From: Phaeoceros laevis
Lineage: Eukaryota; Anthocerotophyta; Anthocerotopsida; Notothyladales
Length of the DNA: 47,373 bases
NCBI GenBank assembly: GCA_049999765.1
Contig: JBNGIQ010009352.1
Location: 1-47,373, forward strand
Direction: 5' to 3'
The notes under the pieces were generated by a model that was given only the letters and a program-made list of their open reading frames with translations, had not been told where the DNA came from and made no database searches. A program made the translations under genes and the position numbers. The first letter of the stretch is position 1, and each line of letters begins with the position of its first letter. Positions 27,514-38,100 of the stretch are shown here, one piece after another.

Positions 27514-30432
27514 TTGATGGCTGCCAGCTCCTTGCGGCTGGATGTGGGGCCAACCCGCCCAGCGTTGACTACCGGTTTGCCACCAGTCTCCTCACTGCGG
27601 CGCGTAGAAGGACTAGCACCTGAGACTGGTGGGTTTGAAGCCCTGAGCCAGCTAGCGGCGAAGATGTTGTGTGAGAAAGATCAAGCATCCGCTGGCGAGG
27701 AAGGAATGCCTCCAGAAAAAATGCCGGATTTGTTTTTAGATCCAACGCAGTGGTGGGAGCAGAGATGGAGTAAGCCAACTCGGCATCCTGATTTTAAGCA
27801 CGCGAGTTCGAATGTCGCCTTTAGGCCAAACGATCGGCACACGCCTGGTTGGGTGGACTCGCAGCTCCCCACGTTGGACGCTGGGATGAAGCGGCCTCCT
27901 GAGTCTCTATCCCATTTAGTTCAAGGGCAAGAAGGGCATAAGTGCCATTGGGAGCTTGGAAACTGCAGTAGACTGTGTGAAGATGGACCAATTGCCGACG
28001 TTGTGGATGCGTTGAACCGTCTCGTTCAGCGAGGATGTCATGTACACAGCAATCTCTTCTATCGTGTTCTCAAGAAGTGCATCGCAAACAAGGACTTCAT
28101 TCTGGGCAGACGCATTCATGCCCTCACTGTAGAAAGTGGGTATGAAGGAGACGCATTCTTGTCTACCCACCTCATCAGTCTGTATGCTTCGCATGGAAGG
28201 TTACCGGAAGCAATGCAAGTCTTCACCAAGGTCTCTACGCCAGACGCCTATAACTGGGCTACCATCATCTTCGCATGTGCTAAACATGGAGAGGCGGCAC
28301 GGGCTATACGACTGTATCGCCAGATGCGAGAGTCAACCATTGAACCGGACAACCGTATCTACACAGCAGTACTTAAAGCTTGTGCCACGGCACGAGATTT
28401 AATTGCGGGCAAGGAGGTCCATGCTCATGTTCTTGCTAGTCGAGGGAAGACAGATATTTTTGTTCAAACAGGCCTGCTTGATATGTACGCAAAGTGCGGC
28501 AGCTTAGAGGATGCTCGCAGAGTGTTTGTCAGGCTTCCCAAAAGAGATGTCGTCACATGGAATGCGATGCTTGCAGGTTATGCTCAGCAGGGGATGGGTA
28601 AGAAAGCCCTTAATCTCTACAAAAGCATGCCACAGGTAGGCTCTACTTCTCCAAACTCTATTACATTTGCGTGCCTCCTGCAGGCATGTGCAAGTGTAGG
28701 TGCAGAAGCTCTGCATAAAGGAAAGAAGCTCCATGCACAGATTACTGAACGAGGGTTGCAAGATGATATGGTTCTAGGCTGCAGCTTGGTTAACATGTAT
28801 GCAAAGTGCGGTAGCTTAGAAGATGCTCGGGGAGTGTTTGACAAACTTCCAGAGCGAGATGTGGTAACATGGAATGCAATGCTGACTAGTTATACCCAGC
28901 AGGGGATGGCCCAGGAAGCTCTTACTCTTTGCAGTAGTATGCAACAGGAAGGCCTGTCTCCTCCAGATTCTGTTACATTTGCGTGCCTCCTACAGGCATG
29001 TGCTGGTCTGGGCGTTGGTGCCCTGCATCAGGGAAAGCAGCTCCACGCACAGGTTGAAGAGCAAGGACTGCAAAATGATGTCGTTCTAGGCTGCACCTTG
29101 GTCAACATGTATGCAAAGTGTGGTAGCTTAGACGATGCTCGTGACGTGTTTGACAGACTACCAAAGCGTGACGTGGTGACATGGACTGCGATGATTGCAG
29201 GTTACGCGCAGCAAGGGATGGGTCAGGAAGCCCTTAGTCTTTACAGTGGTATGCAACAGGAGGGCCTCTCTCCTCCAGATTCTGTTACATTTGTATGCCT
29301 CCTACAGGCATGTGCTAGTGTAGGTATAGGAGCTCTGCATCAGGGAAAGGAGCTCCATGCACAAATTGAAGAACGAGGGCTGCAAGCTGATGTGGCTCCA
29401 GGCAACAGCTTGGTTAACATGTACGTAAAGTGCGGTAGCTTTGAGGATGCTCGCAAGGTGTTTGACAAACTTGCAGAGCGAGATGTGGTGACTTGGAATG
29501 CGATGCTTGCAGGTTATGTCCAGCAGGGGATGGGTCAGAAAGCACTTAGTCTTTACAGTAGTATGCAGCAGGAAGCTCGCTGTCCGCCAGATTCTTGTAC
29601 ATTTGTGTGCCTCCTACAAGCATGTGCAATTGTAGCAGCTTTACCTTTAGGAAAGCAGCTCCATGCACAAATTGAGAAACGAGGAATGCAGGCCGATGTG
29701 GTTGTTGGGACAGCATTAGTAAATATGTATGCCAAGTGTGGGAGCATGCTGGATTCAAAGCAGGTGTTCGATTCCTTGCCTGAAAGAAGCATGGAGGCAT
29801 GGGGGGCACTGATTGGTGGATACACCCGCCAAGGAGAAAGTGACGTTGTGTTTGAGTTGCTGGACAGGATGAGATGGGAGGGCATACAGCCAACTGACAT
29901 CACGTTTCTTAGTGTTCTGACAGTTTGCAGTCATGTGGGTTTAGTGGACAAAGGCCGAAAGTACTTTGAGACGATGAGGACAGATTATGGCATCAGTCCA
30001 ACAGTAGACCACTACACATGCATGATTGATCTTCTGGGCCGTGCAGGTCATCTGGAGGAGGCGCTACAGATGGCTAAGACCATGCCTTTCCCACCAAATG
30101 GTGCAGTGTGGCATACGCTGTTGAGCGGTTGCTGGAAGTGGAAGAATGTTGAGACTGGGCAACAGGCTTTTGAGTTTGCGATGAGGGTGGATGGTCAAGA
30201 TATTGATGCTGCATCGTATGTGTTGATGGCAAACATTTACGCAAGCGCTCAGATGTGGGAGGAGTCAAAGGAGATGCAGGCTAGGAGAGTGAAATGTGGG
30301 GTGCGGAAGAAGGCAGGCCAGAGCTGGTGGACTGACATGGGCGGAGTGGTGCACACATTTGTAGTTGGGGACAAGAAGCATCCAGAGAGTGACAGTATAT
30401 ATGCAAGGCTGGAACAGCTAGTCCCCAGATGA
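27514..30432 (+). CDS. PPR1: PLS-class PPR protein, WW-type E/E+ end, DYW domain cut off
   Basis: 972 aa, intronless. Such proteins bind organellar RNA base by base and guide editing, inferred from family. Residues 71-118 resemble the OSB PDF motif (FLDPTQWWEQRW, HPDFKH, PGWVDSQL). From about 170 come PPR triplets, with MYAKCGS-type motifs recurring about six times. Units from 28480 to 29730 repeat at 312-bp (104-codon) spacing, so they arose by tandem duplication. The C-terminus has LLGRAGHLEEA, the E region, and KKAGQSWWTDMGGVVHTFVV, the WW variant of the motif before the DYW domain. The stop at 30430-30432 comes from a frameshift: a decayed DYW domain follows directly. The start is the first ATG of a double Met; the N-terminus is Ala/Ser/Arg-rich, compatible with an organellar transit peptide. 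Confidence 0.92.
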   Translation: MMAASSLRLDVGPTRPALTTGLPPVSSLRRVEGLAPETGGFEALSQLAAKMLCEKDQASAGEEGMPPEKMPDLFLDPTQWWEQRWSKPTRHPDFKHASSNVAFRPNDRHTPGWVDSQLPTLDAGMKRPPESLSHLVQGQEGHKCHWELGNCSRLCEDGPIADVVDALNRLVQRGCHVHSNLFYRVLKKCIANKDFILGRRIHALTVESGYEGDAFLSTHLISLYASHGRLPEAMQVFTKVSTPDAYNWATIIFACAKHGEAARAIRLYRQMRESTIEPDNRIYTAVLKACATARDLIAGKEVHAHVLASRGKTDIFVQTGLLDMYAKCGSLEDARRVFVRLPKRDVVTWNAMLAGYAQQGMGKKALNLYKSMPQVGSTSPNSITFACLLQACASVGAEALHKGKKLHAQITERGLQDDMVLGCSLVNMYAKCGSLEDARGVFDKLPERDVVTWNAMLTSYTQQGMAQEALTLCSSMQQEGLSPPDSVTFACLLQACAGLGVGALHQGKQLHAQVEEQGLQNDVVLGCTLVNMYAKCGSLDDARDVFDRLPKRDVVTWTAMIAGYAQQGMGQEALSLYSGMQQEGLSPPDSVTFVCLLQACASVGIGALHQGKELHAQIEERGLQADVAPGNSLVNMYVKCGSFEDARKVFDKLAERDVVTWNAMLAGYVQQGMGQKALSLYSSMQQEARCPPDSCTFVCLLQACAIVAALPLGKQLHAQIEKRGMQADVVVGTALVNMYAKCGSMLDSKQVFDSLPERSMEAWGALIGGYTRQGESDVVFELLDRMRWEGIQPTDITFLSVLTVCSHVGLVDKGRKYFETMRTDYGISPTVDHYTCMIDLLGRAGHLEEALQMAKTMPFPPNGAVWHTLLSGCWKWKNVETGQQAFEFAMRVDGQDIDAASYVLMANIYASAQMWEESKEMQARRVKCGVRKKAGQSWWTDMGGVVHTFVVGDKKHPESDSIYARLEQLVPR

Positions 30433-30722
30433 GAAAAGAATGATATGTCCCGCACCTTCTCTCGTCGTTGAGGAATACACCCGACAATGAGAAAGAAGCT
30501 GAGTTATATGGGCACAGCGAGAAACTGGCTATTGCTTATGCTCTGAACAAGACACCCGAGGGAACACCCATAGGTGTGGTGAAAAATTTGCGGGTGTGTG
30601 GATTGTCACACAGCCACAGCTTGCATATCCAAAGTAGAAAAGCGAACCATCATCTGCCGAGATGCTGCTCGTTTCCATGTGTTCAAGGAGTGGAGATGTT
30701 CGTGTGGAGATACTGGTAGGCA
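30433..30722 (+). pseudogene. Decayed DYW deaminase domain of PPR1
   Basis: Sequence after the PPR1 stop still encodes DYW features: NEKEAELYGHSEKLAIAYAL (with the HxE zinc/catalytic motif), KNLRVC, then in another frame [20 protein letters not shown] and CSCGD followed by TGR instead of YW. Breaks: loss of frame at about 30425, an in-frame TGA at 30441-30443, and a second frameshift at about 30600. PPR1 was therefore a full DYW protein until recently. Alternatively it acts now without its own deaminase, helped by another DYW protein. Confidence 0.85.
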
Positions 30723-30989
30723 ACCGGCTACTGCAGGGGTCAGGGTTTTTGATGGCCACACAAGGTCCCCAGCATAAGAAACAACACCACAACACAGGTC
30801 CTCTTCCATGATGACTAACTTTGGGCTCAACTCCGAGCTCGGATAAACGAACCGCCCCGCCTGCATCAAGAACCGCCAAAAGCGCACTAGATCCGATTTC
30901 GTGCCCTCCATATAAGACCCCTGTCCTTCACCCCAAGCACGAAAAACAAGCGCTGAAATAGATGCGAAGCACCACTTTCAAATCTAGTC

Positions 30990-31145
30990 CCAAGTAAAGC
31001 CAACCCTAAATGATCCAGTAGAGGGCTAATCCTTATCGATCAATGACGGGTAATTTGAACAGCACCTCTTCAACATCTGTGCGAAGTGGGGCAACCCTAG
31101 ATGATTCAGCGGAGGGCCAATCTTAATCAATCAGTCGAGGATAAC
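30990..31145. repeat. Diverged two-copy tandem repeat
   Basis: Two stretches of about 85 bp share GGCAACCCTAGATGATYCAG, then GAGGGCYAATC and CAATCA. No coding content. The surrounding 30723-31518 has no gene that I can support. Confidence 0.55.
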
Positions 31146-31518
31146 CAGACCACTGTGACAATCATCCTACACTTCAACAATACCTTGTCTTTGGGACAGA
31201 AACAGGAATGGACGTCACTAGGGACAAGGCGAGATTATTAGGTGGTTGGTGTTGAATGTGGTCCTCACTTTCAGCTTTCTGGTTCCTGACTTTCAACATG
31301 CTCTATCAATGTCAGTCACGGGATGTAACTCTATGTCACATGACCACATGCATGGCTGAGAAATTCTCTGCTTCTTCAAGGTCAGCCTCTTCTCTTGAGT
31401 CGGAGGTGGAAGAATTCCCTCACATCAACACCAACCAGAGTATCGTGTTAAGCCATGCTATTTCAATCTGCCCCCAACCAAACAAAAGCCGGCCAGATCG
31501 GACCAAGAGTTTTCTATT

Positions 31519-33055
31519 TTAACTTCTGTCTGTGGTCACACCCACAGCCACGTTACTCACCTGACAAAAAACTTGGAGATCAGTAAACATTTGAGAAAAT
31601 CAAGGATCACAAGTGAACTACAAAGTTGAACAAATAGGAAGAGCAATTGTAAAGAACTCAATACCAGCTTGCCCGTCTCATCAAGTGTCATTGGATTCTC
31701 AACAACAACAGTTTGAGGTTGCAATTGGCCCGGAATCTACAGGTGATCACCACCATACGGTCAGAGTAAGCCAGTGCTTCTTGGAAGATTAACGAATAGC
31801 TTGTAAAAGTCACATCATCAGTGCTCCATACTTTGGGTGCAGCAAGTTCTACCTCCTGGTTGCTGGGCTCCCGCAACCCTTCAGCAGCCTGGGCTCCATC
31901 CTTACAGAAAACTATCATAAGTGCCTATCTTCAAGGCTTGCTTGAGGAAAAGTGACAGAAATTTAAGATCAAATTGTCCACAACTCGTGCCTTGAAATCG
32001 CAGATTGGTATACATGGGCAGGAACTCACCGCAGCGTGAGAATGAGATGCGAAAGGGCTTCTTGGTACAGGCATCGACATCCTCATTGAACCCACCTGCC
32101 AAATAGATCAAATACCACAAACTTATTCCATGTACCTTTCAACATGCGCTTGCGTGTTTACGTAAGCCTAACACTCGTTGGTGACTTTGGGCAATGCACT
32201 AGCATGCCCATACAAGCTACCTAGCAGAAACCTAAACACACACTCTCGTGCACTAAAGCAGGCAAAGGCAGAAAAAATGTCAGGCGCTACAAAACCACCT
32301 TCCACAACTCAGTGAATAGATGTGGAAAGAACACCACAACTCCCAGGAAATAACGGGAAATACAGATGAACCACAGATGCTCGATATAACAGGCACTACA
32401 AATAAGATGCACTCACCAAAATAGTGGTTACAAACTGGCACAAAGCACATTTCACAGACTGTGCTCCAAAAGCATACATGAGTGTCATCCCGCACCCTCC
32501 ACAGTTGATATGCGCAACCTGACTTGCTGCTGCAATCCGTGTGGAATGAGGTCCAATGCTGCAACAAATGGACTACGCATGACATGAAAAAGCAAACAAG
32601 CACTCTGCTCCTTCAGGGAGAGTGATGTCACCTTCCATAGCTAGGTTGACTGTGCTGCAGCAGGAACATTGCACACTAGTCGCACCTCGCACATACATCA
32701 ACAGTGTCCGGCATCCACCACAGACCAGCCGTGCCATCTCGGCTCCTGCAGGCTCCAAATACAATTTTTGGGAACTCCCAGCGGAGGCAATGTTTGGGGT
32801 TGGAAATTTCTGGGTTCTAGATCCGTACATGCTGGTCGGATCGATGACCTAACACAAGTGGACTGCTATGGTAGACTGCTGTCGAGGACGCTGGGACAAG
32901 GAACAGGGCCAGCATAACCTGAGAGATGGGAGGACACCAACCATGAGGGGGAACAGCTGTTACGAAGCTGCAAAGAGCACATCGAACGTTATTTGCCCCT
33001 TGAGGATACACGAGCAACGTTCTGCAGCCACTGCATATCAGTTGACCCTGCGTAC
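31519..33055 (-). CDS. LSD1: LSD1-like zinc-finger protein (LSD1/LOL family), six exons seen, 5' exon unresolved
   Basis: Minus-strand exons with GT-AG borders and consistent phase: 33055-32942, 32745-32632, 32529-32417, 32095-32030, 31736-31665 and 31560-31519 (stop TAA). They encode three LSD1 zinc fingers, one per exon: [20 protein letters not shown] with [25 protein letters not shown] with [25 protein letters not shown] with KCALC. Exon lengths are 114, 114 and 113 nt. The end reads [20 protein letters not shown] then AVGVTTDRS, as in Arabidopsis LSD1. LSD1 proteins restrain plant cell death and bind bZIP factors and metacaspase (family knowledge). This is not the histone demethylase of the same name. 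Finger 3 has Gly where the others have CRT. The first exon would end with one base of a split Gly codon upstream of 33056; I could not place it. Confidence 0.9.
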
Positions 33056-33473
33056 CTGCAAGGGAGCACAGACACGCCACAAGTTTCAGTCGTACCGAAA
33101 CTAGCAGACTGCATATGTTACAACGGAGGATGCTGAGGAATGTCAACGAGGGTCTTGCACAGTGACTACTTGACTCAGCATCATTTTGCCTGTCATGAAC
33201 CAAGGACCTCTACTTGATTGTGCTGTGTACAGGCTACCCATAATGTTCTTGTGCTGCCAGAAGCAGGTGGACTTTGGTGGTGCACTTGTCTTGCTGCCGG
33301 AGGCAGCGCTCTTTGCGCTGCCTCTCGCAGCGCTTGTCACGTTCTTGCTTCCAATTGCGCTGGGGTGTTTGCATTGGCTTCAGGTTACTGCAAGGTTTCG
33401 TTTTATCTGATTCGTGTTTGTTATATTTCACTTTTCCTGTTGTGCTGGGGTTGTGAACTCAAACCACCTTGTC

Positions 33474-33700
33474 TCAAAATGGCGTCGCACCGAAGGTTGT
33501 TCGCTGTGCAGGCGGATGATGTTCTTGAAGTGCACCACCGTCAGGATCTGGTAAAACAACGACATACTTGGAGCAATCTTCACAGTCGCAGGCTGCCAGC
33601 TCTATGGCACGGTCATCACGTACTGCAATAGAGTCGAGCTTCACTGACGGGTCCACTGCAACATGCTCCCATCCCCGCTGGTCTTATGGGTGTGCCAAGC
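33474..33700 (-). other. Open frame of unknown meaning
   Basis: The minus frame gives WEHVAVDPSVKLDSIAVRDD, RAIELAACDCEDCSKYVVVL, PDPDGGALQEHHPPAQR. The composition looks protein-like but I recognise no family, and no flanking exons or neighbours support it. It may be a 5' exon of something upstream of the LSD1-like gene, a gene remnant, or chance. Confidence 0.2.
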
Positions 33701-33769
33701 TCTTATCACGCACTCAGCAACTGGTCAAGGGGAAGTAGCACCGTCGTGAGGAGCTGCAAGCTTCCAGCG

Positions 33770-35000
33770 GTCCAACTGGGGCCACGTAGCTTGTGAAAGT
33801 ATAGATCTTGGGACGTCCGGAGTGGATGCTCCCGATTGTGCACTCAGGGACACTCTTGGACACGACACTTGAGTAGTGGGACCTGTCTAGCAAGGAGAAG
33901 CCCTTCTCCTCTCCTGACTTGAGACACAGGGAGTCGAAGGAGGTTTCTCTGGCGTCTAAGAGCCAGTTGGCTTCTGATAAGCAGACAGCAACTGAAGAAT
34001 GGAGCGGACATCACCGTCTAAAGTTGCCTTGCCTCGAATAGGGCACCAGCGAGCTCTTAACACTCTGATCCTACCTTTCTGACAAGAATCTTTCTTGTGC
34101 GCGTTCTTCTCCTGTGAATGTCGAATTTGGGTGCGAGTATTTCTCTCGTCACCACATTCACAAGCATAAGCTCAAGACGGGGAAGATAAGCAGGCCATCA
34201 GTACAACTGCATCATGAAATGAGGTGCTACCGAGTGTGGAGCTCTATTCTCGTGATCTTGTGTTCGTGTAGCAGCCCTGCAAGCTTGTGCAAGCGCGCAG
34301 CAGACTCGTAACCTGGCAGGCAGCAAGTGCATACTGATGACTTGTGGCGTTCAGCCCGACTTCGTTGTTTCGAACGGCCTGGCTGACACGCATGCTACAT
34401 GTGGGAGGTTGGAAGGTGCCCATCAGGGTATTGAGGAATATGGTGACACGGACTCCCATGATGGGAGAGTACGATGCTAATGGAACGCGGTGCATGAGCC
34501 GAGCAGGAAGGCATGGTTGCACCTAACTGTACTGGTGCACTGCAGGGGCAGAGCTATAGCGAGGAGCAGCCTCAATCTCAGATTTGACAACTAATTTGGC
34601 AACTGCCTTGTGAAAATGGCTAAACGTGGAACCTTCGACGATAGAAGCAGGGCGTTGGCATTTGCCCACAAGGGAGGTGGCGACATGCCAAGCGGATTTG
34701 CTGGGAATGACCACACCACAGTTAACAAGGCCAAGTGTCCTTCCTCTCTATGATGAGCAGCAGTTAACTTGTTGCCTCCTGAAGGTGTATGTTGAACCTA
34801 CAGCACAACGAGAGCGACAGCTTCATCCATGGATTCTTGAAAGAGGAGAGGAATCTGACCAGTGGAATCTAGGTGGCACCATTCGACATGCTTGTGCCTT
34901 CCTTCGCTGTGTGGAGCACAGGGCCGTTCAATCAAGACAGCACTGTTCACACCACCCTTCTGTGCTCGCAAATCGAGGACCTCATGGCGATTGAAGTTCC
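33770..35000 (+). pseudogene. Decayed PPR gene, closest to PPR4
   Basis: Scattered homology in several frames: at 33853-33985 a PDF-like motif (SSPDLRHRESKEVSLASKSQ, aligning with SPDFRHTESKEVLWLNS of PPR4), with a TAG where relatives have Trp. At 34255-34440, VAALQACASAQQTRNLAGSK and NGLADTHATCGRLEGAHQ, matching a P-L-S triplet. At 34745-34890, LTCCLLKVYVEPTAQRERQL and HPWILERGEESD. Several repeats are missing or unreadable. No intact frame is left, so it is a dead duplicate in the same orientation as PPR4. Confidence 0.75.
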
Positions 35001-35182
35001 CGTACAATCTGGTGGAGCAAAGTGAAGCGTGTGCTATCCTGATTTGAAGCTGGTGATCTGAGCCTAGTACGAGTACCTCCAGAATCGAAATGTGGCTCAG
35101 CTGTTCCTTGGACTGGTGGCCTAAAGGGAACAATTTCAGCTGAACCTAATTAAGGCGTGGTCAAGACAGGTTAACAATTGAA

Positions 35183-38100
35183 GTGGAAAGAGGATATAGT
35201 GCACCTAGCTTTTCCATGTCCAATGACTCCCTGGCCATGGCTGCTCGATGTGCCACCAGCCTCAGCACTTTGGGACAAGGAAGATCTGACGTCCTCCAAG
35301 AGACATGTCATATTGGCGGATCTGAGGCCTCCAGCCATAGAGCAGCGGAGTGGTTTATCCAACTACCCCTCTGTACACAGCATAATCCAGGGGTGTTCCA
35401 ATGGCGACAGTTCTTCGCAGATCCCACTCACTGGTGGGACAACCAGCCAGTTTGGGTGGACACTGGGATGAAGAGGTCTTCTGACTCTGTATGGATCTCA
35501 GGTCAAGAAGGTTTTGGTGGTATAAGAGCGCTTGGGGATGACTTCAGAAAAGTCTCTGCCAATGAACATGCGGTTGACAGTGTCGACGCGCTGAGCCTTC
35601 TAGTGAAACGAGGATGCCGTGTGCAGATTGGTGTCTTATACCGTATGCTAAAGAGGTCTACAGCACTGAAGGACCTAGCTCAGGGCAGACATATTCATGC
35701 TCTCGCTGTCAAAAGTGGGTATGAAGGGCACACATTTTTGGCCACCCATCTCATCGGGCTGTATGCTTCACATGGGAGGTTGGAGGAGGCAATGCGAGTC
35801 TTTGCCAAGGTCTCTACACCAGACGCTCATAACTGGGCTGCTATTATCTTCGCATATGCTAGGAAGGGAGAGCCTATGCAGGCCATACAACTGTATCAAC
35901 AGATGCGGGAGTCAAGCGTTAAGCCAGATAACCCTGTTTTTATAGCAGTTATGAAAGCCTGTGCCCGTGCTGGCAATTTAGCTGCCGGCAAGGATGTCCA
36001 TGCTCATTTTCTTGCCGATGCACGAAGGCCAGATATTTTTGTTCAAACCTGCTTGGTTGATATGTATGCAAAGTGTGGTAGTATAGACGATGCTCGCAGA
36101 GTGTTTGACAGGCTTCCTCACAGAAACGTGGTCACATGGACTGCCATGATCGCAGGTTATGCCCAGCAGGGAATGGGTCAGGAAGCCCTAAGTATTTACA
36201 GAGCCATGCAACAAGAAGGCGTCACTCCCCCAGATTCTATCACATTCGTATGCCTGTTGCAGGCATGTGCAAGTGTAGGTGAAGTTGCCCTTGGTCAAGG
36301 ACAGCACCTCCATGCACAGATTGAACAACGAGGTTTGCAAGATGATGTGGTTGTAGGGGGAAGCTTGGTAAACATGTATGCCAAGTGCAATAGCATACAG
36401 GAAGCTTGGAGAGAGTTTAGCCGCCTTCCTGTCAGAAATGTTGTGACGTGGAGTGCCATGATCGCAGGTTTTGCTCGACAGGGGATGGGTCGGGAAGCAC
36501 TTGCTCTCTACGGTGCTATGTATTTAGAGGGCATCACTCCAGCTGAATCTGCCACATTCGTATGCCTGCTGCAGGCATGTGCAGATGTAGGTGAAGAGGC
36601 TCTGCGTCAGGGACAGCAGCTCCATAAATTGATAGACGGAAAAGGACTCCAATTTGACGTGGTTGTAGGCGGCAGCTTGGTGAACATGTACGCAAAGTGT
36701 GGTAGCATAGAGAGTGCCCGTGGAGTGTTTGACAGGCTTCCTCACAGAAATGTGGTGACATGGACAGCCATGATCTCAGGCTATGCCCAACAGCAGATGG
36801 GCCAGGAAGCGCTAAGTCTTTACAGTCGTATGGGACAAGAGTTCATCACTGCGCTCGATTCTGTCACGTTTGTGTGCCTGCTGCAGTCATGTGCATTAAT
36901 AGGTGAAGTGGCTTTGGAGCAGGGAAAGCAGCTCCATGCACAGACAGAAGAACAAGGACTGCAACATGATGTGGTTGTCGGCGCCAGCTTGGTGAACATG
37001 TATTCGAAGTGTGGTAGCATAGAGGATGCACGGAGGGTTTTTGATAGACTACTGTGCAGAAATGTGGTGACGTGGACTGCCATGATCTCAGGTTATGTCC
37101 AGCAGGGTATGGGTGAGGAAGCTCTCAATCTCTACGGTACTATGCAACAGGAAGGCATTACCCTACTGGGTTCTGTGACATTTGTTTGCCTGCTACAGGC
37201 ATGTGCTATAGTAGGTGTAACAGTCCTCCATCAGGGAAAGCAGCTTCATGCGGAGATTGAAACACGAGGATTGCAAGATAATGTGGTTGTAGGCGGTAGC
37301 TTGGTTAACATGTATGCAAAGTGCGGTAGCCTAGAGGATTCTCGCAGGGTGTTTGACAGACTCACACAGAGAAATGTGGCAACATGGAATACTATGATTG
37401 GAGGTTATGCCCAGCAGGGGATGGGTCTGGAAGCCCTTAGTCTGTACAGTAGTATGCAACAAGAAGAACCAAATAGTGTCACCTTTATGGCCCTGCTGCA
37501 GGCATGTGCAGTTGTTGGTGTAGAAGCTCTGCAGCAGGGGAAGCTGCTGCATTTGCAGATTGAAGAACGAAGTCTTGAAGATCATGTGGGTGTGGGTGGC
37601 AGCTTGGTTAACATGTATGCAAAATGTGGCAGCATAGAGGATGCTCGCAGAGTCTTTGACAGGCTCCCTCACAAGAATGTGCTGACATGGACCGCCATGA
37701 TTGCAGGTTATGCCCAGCAGGGGATGGGCCAGGAGGCCCTTAGCGTTTACAGTATTATGCAGCAAGAAGGCATCACTTCACCAGATACTGTTATGTATGC
37801 ATGCCTCCTCCAGGCATGTGCAACATTGGCAGCCTTGCCTCTGGGAAAGCAGTTCCATGCCGAAATTGCACAGCAAGGATTGCAAGGTGATGTGGTTGTG
37901 GGCACTGGCTTGGTAGATATGTATGCGAAGTGTGGGAGCATGGTTGACGCGAAGCAGGTGTTTGACTCATTGTCTGAAAGGAATGTTGAGGCATGGAGTG
38001 CTCTTATTGCAGGATATGCCTACCAGGGAGATAGTGGAGTTGTATTCAACTTGGTGGACAGAATGAGGGAGGAGGGCGTACAGCCCAATGCCATCACGTT

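Noticed and set aside
30468-30719. Independent 83-aa gene after PPR1
   Set aside because: It is the DYW domain of PPR1 out of frame, not a separate gene.
31519-33055. Lysine-specific demethylase called LSD1
   Set aside because: The fingers are of the plant LESION SIMULATING DISEASE type; no amine-oxidase or SWIRM sequence.
33056-33103. First LSD1 exon starting at ATGCAGTCTGC (about 33103)
   Set aside because: It would need an intron of only about 40 bp, too short for plants.
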